From positions 1-36,813 of the IMG/VR virus record IMGVR_UViG_3300007640_000093: DNA of 36,813 nucleotides. One strand, written 5' to 3'. Positions 16,285 through 24,052 of the stretch are shown here, piece by piece (position 1 is the first letter of the stretch; each line of letters opens with the position of its first letter). The notes beneath the pieces were generated by a model. That model searched no databases and had not been told where the DNA came from. It saw nothing but the letters and a program-made list of their open reading frames with translations. This stretch comes from a virus. Made by a program: the position numbers and the translations under genes.

Positions 16285-16960
16285 TGAAATAGCATACAAT
16301 CTACTCAACCTGGTACGTGGAGGACGTTCCAGCAATGATGAACATATATCTCTAGATCAGATAAAGTTCAACATCAAGCATTACCGTGCGATGTTTATTC
16401 GCAGGGACTATGCTCGTAATGGGTATGTATCTAAAACTCTAGAACAAGACCTTGGATGTCTAAAGCTTAAGCAAATAGATGCATCCAAGTGCTGCGACCT
16501 CCCTCCCACCTGTGTAGTATACAGGACAGTAGATAAGCTTCCCAAGACTATTAGATTTAATTTTAGGGATGCACTTACTTTTATAGGTAAACCTGATGGA
16601 ACAGGTAGTATCCCAAGAGTAGAGCCTTATGAGGTAGAGTACTTGGAGTTCGAAAAATACACAAAAGGTCAGACTAGATATTACGTTATTGATGAGTATA
16701 TTTACGTCTATAGACCGAAGGGTTTAGAAGCTATAAATGTTAGGGGAGTATTCGAGGACCCTGAAGAGGTATATAACTTTAATACCTGTAATGATGGTCC
16801 TTGTTATGATCCCCAATCTCCGTACCCGTTACCAGCGGATATGGTAGCTCAAATTAACCAAGGTATCATGGCTGGAGAACTTAGAATGTTGGCAGGCTCT
16901 TTCCCTGATACTGAGAATGATAAACAGCAGGATAAGATTCCGCTTCAACAAGGACAATAA
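16274..16960 (+). CDS. Probable ring/head-tail connector protein
   Basis: The 228-residue protein begins with helices (MTLDEIAYNLLNLVRGG, then residues about 25-45 with KFNIKHYRAMFIRRDY). A Cys pair region follows (residues about 74-81, CCDLPPTC), then a beta region with YYVIDEYIYVY and VRGVFEDPEE. The C-terminus has PLPADMVAQINQGIMAGEL. This order matches, from memory, a connector/ring protein conserved in flavobacterial and crAss-like phages. It would form part of the neck between portal and tail. The start overlaps the previous gene by 11 bases, and the stop is a TAATG junction. Confidence 0.6.
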   Translation: MTLDEIAYNLLNLVRGGRSSNDEHISLDQIKFNIKHYRAMFIRRDYARNGYVSKTLEQDLGCLKLKQIDASKCCDLPPTCVVYRTVDKLPKTIRFNFRDALTFIGKPDGTGSIPRVEPYEVEYLEFEKYTKGQTRYYVIDEYIYVYRPKGLEAINVRGVFEDPEEVYNFNTCNDGPCYDPQSPYPLPADMVAQINQGIMAGELRMLAGSFPDTENDKQQDKIPLQQGQ

Positions 16961-17235
16961 TGGCAAGTAAAAGATTCAATACACCCCAAGATCAAACAGC
17001 TGCTGTAATGAGAGAGCAGGTTGGGGGATGCGGCGCTCAGGTAATAGGAGCAAGTTCAAATATAAACGGTGACTTTGTAGCATTTACTCTTATAGCAGGA
17101 GATGATGTTAGTACGACTGGTAGTCCAGCTATGACAAGTTTGGATATACCTCCGGGAGTTACTGTGTTTGGGGCTATGACCAACATAACCACAGGAGCTG
17201 GAACAACTGTTATTGCATATTCTTCCTGTAAGTAA
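16960..17235 (+). CDS. Small beta-rich virion-type protein
   Basis: The protein has 91 residues: FVAFTLIAGDDV, SLDIPPGVTVFGAMTNITT and VIAYSSC form a small beta fold. The IPPGVTVFG...VIAY pattern resembles small structural proteins of many marine phages. There is no signal or membrane segment. Its TAATG junctions on both sides tie it to the ring protein and the DUF6321-like gene. Function inferred only as a minor virion component. Confidence 0.5.
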   Translation: MASKRFNTPQDQTAAVMREQVGGCGAQVIGASSNINGDFVAFTLIAGDDVSTTGSPAMTSLDIPPGVTVFGAMTNITTGAGTTVIAYSSCK

Positions 17236-17630
17236 TGTCTTCAAAGTATCACATCCGAAAAGATGGTAAGAAGGTGCGTAAAGGCCTTTGGTACAACATC
17301 AATAAGAAGAAAAAAGCTGGTACATCTAGACCTGGAAAAGGAACTGTGTCTGATGAAGCTATAAAAAGATCACAAGCCAAGTCAGGAGCTTGGACTCGTA
17401 AAGAAGGAAAGAATCCTAGCGGAGGTCTAAATGAGAAAGGTCGTAAGTCTTATGAGCGTGAGAATCCTGGATCAGACCTTAAAGCACCACAACCTCAAGG
17501 AGGAAAGCGAAGAGATTCCTTCTGTGCACGCATGTGCGGAATGAAAAGAAGCCGAACCGGAGCTGAAGGAAAAAGAGACCCTAATTCAAGAATTAACAAA
17601 GCTCTTAGAGCCTGGAAATGTAATTGCTAA
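17235..17630 (+). CDS. DUF6321-like basic protein
   Basis: The protein has 131 residues and is strongly basic. It contains AWTRKEGKNPSGGLNEKGR (about 54-72), FCARMCGMKR (about 97-106) and DPNSRINKALRAWKC near the end, the signature of a small family (DUF6321, as I recall) found in cyanophages and marine phages. The function of the family is unknown. The basic charge and CARMC cysteines suggest nucleic-acid or metal binding. Length appears full. TAATG overlaps on both sides. Confidence 0.75.
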   Translation: MSSKYHIRKDGKKVRKGLWYNINKKKKAGTSRPGKGTVSDEAIKRSQAKSGAWTRKEGKNPSGGLNEKGRKSYERENPGSDLKAPQPQGGKRRDSFCARMCGMKRSRTGAEGKRDPNSRINKALRAWKCNC

Positions 17631-17842
17631 TGCCTGACTATTTATCTCACTTTGAGTTTTTGATGATTGCTGGAGCACTTGTAGGAGTTTGGATCAAGCA
17701 TCAAAATGATTACGCATCCCTTAAGAGTCGTGTTAAAACTCTTGAGTTGCGTAACGATAAAATAGATACTGTTCTTAATCAGCTTGCTGAAGATATGGCT
17801 GAAATAAAATTATTGCTTGCTCGCAATCAAATGGATAGATGA
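17630..17842 (+). CDS. Small membrane-anchored coiled-coil protein
   Basis: I chose ATG at 17630, overlapping the previous stop as TAATG; a TTG two codons earlier is unlikely. The protein has 70 residues with one hydrophobic helix (about 8-23, FEFLMIAGALVGVWI) and a coiled coil (about 28-65). The design resembles XhlA-type lysis accessories and the 14641-14883 protein in this window. It could be a second holin partner or a virion membrane protein. It overlaps the next gene by four bases. Confidence 0.5.
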   Translation: MPDYLSHFEFLMIAGALVGVWIKHQNDYASLKSRVKTLELRNDKIDTVLNQLAEDMAEIKLLLARNQMDR

Positions 17843-19737
17843 ATTCGTTTGTATTTACAAATAGCGATACCAATTCTTTTAATGTGGGGGTAGAGTCTTT
17901 CTCCCACTCAAATTACTATGCCCCAGGAGTTATAAGCCTATTCTTTAAGATAGAGAAGAAAGGTGGGGGAGGTACTACAGAAGTACGACTAAATACTGCA
18001 GTAGGAGACGAAGTTGCTGCAATGAATGATATCAGTAGAAGAATGTTTTCTCGCGACAAAGGCAGGGAAATGGTCTACAGAGATACAGGAATAATAAGAG
18101 AAGTAAGAAATTATAGAGGTCTAAGACTCGTCAGTGTAGGATCTGAGTATGACTCCCCATTCGTGACAGGCGTAGATTCTATAACTGATACTGATCCTAC
18201 ACCAGCAACTGTTGCTGCGGGCGTACCATTAGAAGGTAAACCTGGGCAAATAATAGTAAAGTCGTCAAACACTGACTACGACACTACTTGGAGATTCCTA
18301 AGTTCTACAGTAACAGGAGATCAACTTGTTGCAGCACTAGAAGCAATAACAGCAGGAGATCCTGTATATATACATAGTGCAGATGCAGACTACATATATG
18401 TAAAGATTGCAGATGCAGATGATGCTACAGCAATGCCTTGTGTGGGAGTAGCTAACTCAACTGTTTCTTACGGAGACAGTGTAGATATTACTACTCACGG
18501 ACTTCTAGACGTAGAGATATTTGGGTATACCAGTGTAAGCGTTGGGGACATCCTGTATGTAAGTGATGCAGGTGATCTTACAACAACAAGACCTACATCT
18601 AGCACAGCTAAAGTGCAAAATGTAGGTGTTGTAACTCAGGTAAACTCAGCTGGAACTACCATAGAACAGATAATGGTTCATCTGCAAGGGCATGAAGAAA
18701 TGGTCCCGAATCTTGCAGATGGAGCTATATTCCTTGGAGGAGTGGCAAATCAGATATCCCCATACACATTCCCCCTGTCAGACGGTACTGCTAACCAAGT
18801 ACTTACCACAGATGGATCAGGAAGTCTAAGTTTTACAAATGTCAGCGGTGGCGGTGGCGGTGGGGGAGGAACTATAGACTCTAATCTGTCAGTTACTAAT
18901 AGTATAGGAGATGCTGTAGTAGGAACTACTTATAGTTCAGGTACAGACCTTGAAGATATAATTAGAGATATACTTGCTCCGTTCACTGAACCTACAATAG
19001 TATCTACAGTACCATCTAGCAGCAATACAAACCTTATAGAGGGTAACAACATTATATTCCCAACGGGGCAAACAAGTACGATAGACAGTTACACTGTAAC
19101 TGTGACAGACTTTGGAAACCTTGAAGACGGAGTATCAATTGTAAATACCAGTGTTCAACCAAGCGGAGAAGACATAGAAGTTAATGCTTCCTATGTCTGG
19201 ACTGGAAATTCAGCTACATTCTCTAGTCTTAGTTATAGTCCTACTGTACAAACTTCCCATGGAGCAGCTGCGACTGTAACATTTACTTTGTCTTACTTAA
19301 GTAACAATGGTGCGGGAAGTGCAGTTAATTTGACAAGCACAGCATCAATAATATTTAGAGACGAGTTCTATGTTGTAGCAAGCTCAACAGGGAACACAGT
19401 AACTGTTAGTGGTTTGCTAGGGGATTCAGTTGTGCATAACAGTTTAGGATTAGCTAACGTAGCATCTCAGACACACGACTTCGATTGCAGTTCAGACACT
19501 GTTAATAATTCTAACTTCACATATTTGATTATTCCTGCTATCTTTACTATACAAGAAATAGCAGCAAGTGTATCAGGAAGAGGAGTAGCAGACTATACTG
19601 ACAGTTTTGAACTACTTGGTAGTAGTTACAGCTATACTGCAGGAAGTGCTTCTAGGACATATAAAATATACAAAAGCAGGCAAACAGGTGCATTTGACAG
19701 CGACGTAAGCCTACATCTAACAATCTCAAAACCATAA
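17839..19737 (+). CDS. Fibre-like protein with polyglycine linker
   Basis: The protein has 632 residues. Residues about 173-284 form a beta module (GDPVYI, VSVGDILYVSDAGDL, VGVV) resembling the C-terminal module of the 25586-26773 protein. An eight-glycine linker (337-344) follows, then a hinge (DLEDIIRDILAPFTEPT), Ig/FN3-like beta repeats (about 390-510), and a C-terminal domain (about 545-632, FTYLIIPAIFTIQEI) like that of the next gene. I infer a receptor-binding fibre. ATGA overlap with the previous gene; three-base gap to the next. Confidence 0.65.
   Translation: MNSFVFTNSDTNSFNVGVESFSHSNYYAPGVISLFFKIEKKGGGGTTEVRLNTAVGDEVAAMNDISRRMFSRDKGREMVYRDTGIIREVRNYRGLRLVSVGSEYDSPFVTGVDSITDTDPTPATVAAGVPLEGKPGQIIVKSSNTDYDTTWRFLSSTVTGDQLVAALEAITAGDPVYIHSADADYIYVKIADADDATAMPCVGVANSTVSYGDSVDITTHGLLDVEIFGYTSVSVGDILYVSDAGDLTTTRPTSSTAKVQNVGVVTQVNSAGTTIEQIMVHLQGHEEMVPNLADGAIFLGGVANQISPYTFPLSDGTANQVLTTDGSGSLSFTNVSGGGGGGGGTIDSNLSVTNSIGDAVVGTTYSSGTDLEDIIRDILAPFTEPTIVSTVPSSSNTNLIEGNNIIFPTGQTSTIDSYTVTVTDFGNLEDGVSIVNTSVQPSGEDIEVNASYVWTGNSATFSSLSYSPTVQTSHGAAATVTFTLSYLSNNGAGSAVNLTSTASIIFRDEFYVVASSTGNTVTVSGLLGDSVVHNSLGLANVASQTHDFDCSSDTVNNSNFTYLIIPAIFTIQEIAASVSGRGVADYTDSFELLGSSYSYTAGSASRTYKIYKSRQTGAFDSDVSLHLTISKP
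18847..18870 (+). repeat. Polyglycine codon run
   Basis: Eight consecutive Gly codons using a mix of GGT, GGC, GGG and GGA. It is a flexible linker between the beta module and the hinge of the fibre-like protein. Mixed codon use argues for selection on the protein and against simple replication slippage. Confidence 0.8.
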
Positions 19738-19740
19738 GAC

Positions 19741-21438
19741 ATGGCAATTAAATTCGGAGATACTCTAGAGAATCAAAACTCAGCGTATCCTATTGTTGAT
19801 GCCTCAGGCAACAACCTAAAAGGTGTTATTTTTAGTACAGGCCTACCGGCAGCTGGCGACTTCCCTAACAAACGAGCTAATGGTGCTATTCTGATTGATA
19901 CTACTAATGACAAAGTCTATGTGTATCAAAACTCTGATTTAGAAAATTTGGCATGGTCAACAGCTTCAAACTGGGAGCAGATCGGAAAAGCAAGTGATGT
20001 ATTTCAAACAAGTGATATTAATTACTCTATCGGCAGCAACACCTTCGGCACGCTGACTGGTAGTGGTACCATTACCGCATCTTCTGCAACACCCAAGACT
20101 GCTTTGCAAATTATAAATGAAGTGCTGGTTTCTTACCAGGAACCCACCGGAGGCTTTGCAGGCACTGAGGGCAGCGTTGCTTATGATACTACCACTCAAA
20201 CTAAAAATCATACTGTAACATTCAATGTGACAAACTTGAATCAATCAGTTGTAGACGGCAATAACTACGCTATTAGTGAAATTAAGCTATGGAGACGCCT
20301 AGGTTCTAACGCTTACTCAGAAGTAGCTAATGCTACATCTTCAGTAAATGATTTTAATACTGGAACATTTAGTGATTTAAATACAGCTGGAACTCCGACA
20401 GCAGAGACTTTCACATTTAATGACTCTTTTTCAGTACTATCTGGTAGTGCTGATTTCAACTACAAAGTTGAAATATACCCGTTAGACGGAAATGGGTCTG
20501 CAGCAACTACTGTCACAATAACTGGTACAGATGCTCAAAACGCTAGTGGTTATGTCAACTGCGCTGCTTATAATGCTCCACAACTTACTTCAGACTCGTT
20601 TACTCGAGAAGATACCTCGTCTCACTTTGTAGCAGGATCATCTGGTAACCAAGGAACGGAAACAGCCGTTCGCAGGGAAAAGGGAAATGTAGCTACAAAG
20701 CTGAACTTTAAGGTCCAGAACGATAGCTCCTTAGTGCCTATTACAAGCTTTGTTGTTAAGCGCAGCATTGATGGGGCAGCTGGGGTTGCTATTTATAGTG
20801 AAACTGGTTTATCAATTACAGGGACCTCATCTGAATATAAAATCTTTGACTCTATCTCAACTACTACAGGAAACATTACTGGGTTGAACGATGTTCCAAC
20901 AGGCTATACTGTAGTGACTTCAGCATTTCCAAGTGCAGATACAGATTGTGATACAGTTACGTACACAGTAGAGATTACAGATGATGAGACAACCACTACT
21001 GATTCGCTTGCTACTGGTGAGATTAACTTTGAGTTCCCCGGTTTGATTGGGTATGGAACTACAGACTGCGACGGATTTGATTCAACCGATAACTCTACTA
21101 TGACCACCTTGCTGCATGCTATTAGAGACAATTCAGGGAATCGAGCGCAGTACGAAATCATCAGCACTGCTGATAACCTTTCCGGAGTAGACGCAGATTT
21201 TGGAGTTGTGGCATTGTCTACAACCGCCAGTCAATTTGTATACATCGGCCACCCTGCCGCTTTAGATACAATTGATACAATTAATGACCCTGGAGGTACA
21301 CCATCTTATGGCGCTTTTGGAAGTGCCCCAAGATCTACCACGGTACCATTTACAACTCATTACGGAGTAGCAGGAACTTATGAGTTTTATGCTTCTAACT
21401 CAGCTGGATCGTTTAGTGGTAATTATACTATTAACTAA
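19741..21438 (+). CDS. Fibre-like protein with shared N-terminal anchor
   Basis: The protein has 565 residues. It opens with MAIKFGDTLENQN, nearly the same as the 24033 protein. The anchor region continues with a WEQIG motif near residue 80 and a hinge (ALQIINEVLVSYQEPTG). FN3-like beta repeats follow, one with FNYKVEIYPLDGNGSA. The C-terminal domain (about 455-565, FVYIGHPAALDTI, then YEFYASNSAGSF) resembles that of the 17839 protein. I infer a tail-fibre/adhesin subunit. There is no enzyme motif or signal peptide. Confidence 0.65.
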   Translation: MAIKFGDTLENQNSAYPIVDASGNNLKGVIFSTGLPAAGDFPNKRANGAILIDTTNDKVYVYQNSDLENLAWSTASNWEQIGKASDVFQTSDINYSIGSNTFGTLTGSGTITASSATPKTALQIINEVLVSYQEPTGGFAGTEGSVAYDTTTQTKNHTVTFNVTNLNQSVVDGNNYAISEIKLWRRLGSNAYSEVANATSSVNDFNTGTFSDLNTAGTPTAETFTFNDSFSVLSGSADFNYKVEIYPLDGNGSAATTVTITGTDAQNASGYVNCAAYNAPQLTSDSFTREDTSSHFVAGSSGNQGTETAVRREKGNVATKLNFKVQNDSSLVPITSFVVKRSIDGAAGVAIYSETGLSITGTSSEYKIFDSISTTTGNITGLNDVPTGYTVVTSAFPSADTDCDTVTYTVEITDDETTTTDSLATGEINFEFPGLIGYGTTDCDGFDSTDNSTMTTLLHAIRDNSGNRAQYEIISTADNLSGVDADFGVVALSTTASQFVYIGHPAALDTIDTINDPGGTPSYGAFGSAPRSTTVPFTTHYGVAGTYEFYASNSAGSFSGNYTIN

Positions 21439-21453
21439 TAATACCTAGAAACT

Positions 21454-23640
21454 ATGCCAATTGGATTTGCAGATCTACTACAAACAAACTCTCAGTATGT
21501 TAACGGCCTGAACAAAGGCATCGTCAGTACAGATGATAGCTTTGGAGGTATTCGTAGTAAAATTGATGACTGGACAGATCTTCATCTGTCTACTAAAACT
21601 AACGACAACAACGTTACCTATTACACGTTCCAAGACGATGGAACGAATGCTGCCCCCGGCCAGTTCAAAGAGTACTCTACCATGTTCTATGTCGCTGATG
21701 GACGAGCTTTGGTGGAAGATTCAAGTGCAGGTGCTAATTTTATTAGGCTTGATGGTAGTGGTAACTTTGTTTCATCTGGTGGTACAAAGTATGTAGTACC
21801 TTCAAGCGGTAGCGCAGAACCTGAGTTTTGGGTTTTAGATGATGCCACACAAACTGGAGGTTCCGGCATTGGAACAGATAAGCTTCCTAAGTTTACTATT
21901 ACTGGTACACAAGGTAGTGATAGTTCTACAGCTATTCCAGCCGGTTACCAAAAACTGCGAGTACTAGCAAATGCAGCATCATCTGATGGAGCTGTTTCTC
22001 TTAGTGCTACTCTCGACTCTAACTTGCTGTCAAACACAGCAGGCGAGTTGGGTCTGGACACCCAGAACGCTAATATCGTTTTTGCTGGTCCTAGTAGTGG
22101 TGGTGCTGCGGCCCCATCTTTCCGTTCTTTAGTTTCAGCTGATATTCCTAACAACGCAGCGAATACTACTGGTACTGCTGCTGGGCTGACAAACGCGGGT
22201 ACCATTACGTTTACAGGAGATGTAATCGGAGGCACTACTCCAACATATACGAGCGGTGGTAACCTAAGTATTGCGATGACTATCCAGCCCAGTTCTGTGG
22301 GTCTGGGAGATTTGGTAGACATTGCAGATGAGCGCTTGCTTGGTAGAGTTGATAACGCGACTAGCTCAGTTGCTGAGTTGACTGCGACGCAAGTGCGGAC
22401 GATGCTTAACGTAGCAGACGGAGCAAACAATTATGCTCACCCAACATTTGACGGTGACGATATTGATGTAGATACAGGAGCATTAACTGGTGCTGAAGTA
22501 GTATCGGATATTGATATTAACATTACAACAGATACTAATGGTCACGTAACTGACGCAAATGGTACTATTGCTACTAGAACCCTCACCCTTAGTGACTTAG
22601 GGTATACAGGTGCTAGTGACGCTAATAATTATGTACACCCTGACCACACTGGTGATGTAACGTCTAGTGCAGATGGTGCTACTACAATTGCGGATGAAGC
22701 AGTCACTTTGGCTAAAATGGCTCATATAGCTACTGCTAGCTTTTTGGGTAGAAATTCAGCTGGCACTAATGATGTAGAGGTTCTAAACATGACCACCGCT
22801 AAATCCATGTTGTCTGTAGACGACTTGGTTACTTTGAGCGGTGTCAGTGACGGAGCTATAAATCTAGGGGCATTTACTGCTAGCACTGTGCTTAGCAGTA
22901 GTACACTTACAATAAAAGGTGCACTGCAAGCTCTTGCTGATCAAGTAGACAGCAACTCAAGTAACAGTGGTACTACTAACCTTAGTGTTGGTACTAGCAA
23001 TGCTACTTCGCTTATACTGAGCTCTAGCACCCAAGATAACAGTGGTGTAACTATCCCTGTGCACGCTGAGAACATAGCAGGTATCATAACTGATGCTTCT
23101 CAGACTATTTATGGTGATAAGACGTTTAACGACAACGTAACGATCACTGGAAGTCTTACAGTTACAGATAGCACCAGCTACGTAAATATACAGGAAGAGA
23201 ATGTCTATATCAAAGACGCTCTCATTACTCTTGGTATTACTGATGCAGATGGGGATGGTACTGGTACAGTTGCAACTAGTGACGTAGGTATTGAGGCTTA
23301 CGGTCAAGGTGTTTCTTCTACTTCTCCTACTCTTGTCTATGATATCTCTGCAGATTACTGGGCTATTGACAATAAGGATCATGCTAGTAGTGCTCTTACT
23401 AGAATTGCTAGAACATACAAGGAGCAGTACACTATCGCAGCAGGTGACGTAACTGCTGGTTATTTTGAGATAACACATAACTTAAACCACGAGGACATCA
23501 TAGTTCAGGTCAGAGACAACGCTACAGATCAAGGACTTGTGATATTCAAGTATCAGACAATGAATGCTCAAACAGTTCGCATTGCAATCGGGAACGGAGT
23601 TACAGCAACCACCGTATTCAATGTAGTTATTGTAGGTTAA
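21454..23640 (+). CDS. Long fibre-like protein
   Basis: The protein has 728 residues. Its N-terminus (MPIGFADLLQTNS) resembles the MAIKxxD anchor of its neighbours. Residues about 225-440 hold fibre motifs (SADIPNNAANTTGTA, GVGLGDLVDI-like and VADGANNYAHP), familiar from many marine phage fibres. The distal part (about 555-650, with SLTVTDSTSYVNIQEENVYI and DADGDG) and the end (YFEITHNLNHEDIIVQVRD) resemble known fibre distal domains. I infer a trimeric adhesin. The DADGDG loop may bind calcium. No Shine-Dalgarno precedes the start (cctagaaactATG). Confidence 0.7.
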   Translation: MPIGFADLLQTNSQYVNGLNKGIVSTDDSFGGIRSKIDDWTDLHLSTKTNDNNVTYYTFQDDGTNAAPGQFKEYSTMFYVADGRALVEDSSAGANFIRLDGSGNFVSSGGTKYVVPSSGSAEPEFWVLDDATQTGGSGIGTDKLPKFTITGTQGSDSSTAIPAGYQKLRVLANAASSDGAVSLSATLDSNLLSNTAGELGLDTQNANIVFAGPSSGGAAAPSFRSLVSADIPNNAANTTGTAAGLTNAGTITFTGDVIGGTTPTYTSGGNLSIAMTIQPSSVGLGDLVDIADERLLGRVDNATSSVAELTATQVRTMLNVADGANNYAHPTFDGDDIDVDTGALTGAEVVSDIDINITTDTNGHVTDANGTIATRTLTLSDLGYTGASDANNYVHPDHTGDVTSSADGATTIADEAVTLAKMAHIATASFLGRNSAGTNDVEVLNMTTAKSMLSVDDLVTLSGVSDGAINLGAFTASTVLSSSTLTIKGALQALADQVDSNSSNSGTTNLSVGTSNATSLILSSSTQDNSGVTIPVHAENIAGIITDASQTIYGDKTFNDNVTITGSLTVTDSTSYVNIQEENVYIKDALITLGITDADGDGTGTVATSDVGIEAYGQGVSSTSPTLVYDISADYWAIDNKDHASSALTRIARTYKEQYTIAAGDVTAGYFEITHNLNHEDIIVQVRDNATDQGLVIFKYQTMNAQTVRIAIGNGVTATTVFNVVIVG

Positions 23641-23668
23641 TGTATCTTGCAAACCAAACCCAAACATC

Positions 23669-24052
23669 ATGTTACTCAAAGAATGTATCAACGTGTACAA
23701 AGCATTTCAACAGATCAGTCAGAACACACTGCCTCTGAAGACGAGTTGGAATATTGCTCAAAATCTTTCTAAGCTGCAGCCTCTTGTAGAGTCATTCGAA
23801 GAACATCGGAAGTCCTATATAGACCAGCTAAGAGAAAAAGCTACACTTGACAGCAAAGGAGAACCTGAAGTAAGTGACGAAGCTGCTGCTTTGTTCGAGT
23901 CACAGGTTAAAGAACTTCTTGAAGAAGACCAGAAGGTTAGACTCAAGAAAGTTGAGCTCATCGACGACGGACAGTTGTCCATTGCACCGAACATTCTGAT
24001 GGCAGCTATGGACTATCTAACCCTAAAGAGCGATGGCAATCAAACTAGCTGA
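23669..24052 (+). CDS. Second small helical protein, possible fibre-assembly factor
   Basis: The protein has 127 helical residues (LKECINVYKAFQQISQ, then a charged coiled coil from about 45 to 95 and a C-terminal helix ending near YLTLK). Layout and size match the 13384 protein: an N-terminal NLYKGLE/NVYKAFQ-type helix, a Lys-Thr/Ala turn, then an E/Q/K-rich helix. It follows the longest of the fibre genes in the array by 28 bases and overlaps the next fibre gene by 20. I infer a fibre chaperone or assembly role; a structural role is the alternative. Confidence 0.5.
   Translation: MLLKECINVYKAFQQISQNTLPLKTSWNIAQNLSKLQPLVESFEEHRKSYIDQLREKATLDSKGEPEVSDEAAALFESQVKELLEEDQKVRLKKVELIDDGQLSIAPNILMAAMDYLTLKSDGNQTS

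Noticed and set aside
17624-17629. TTG start two codons before the membrane/coiled-coil gene
   Set aside because: ATG at 17630 forms the same TAATG junction seen at many other genes.
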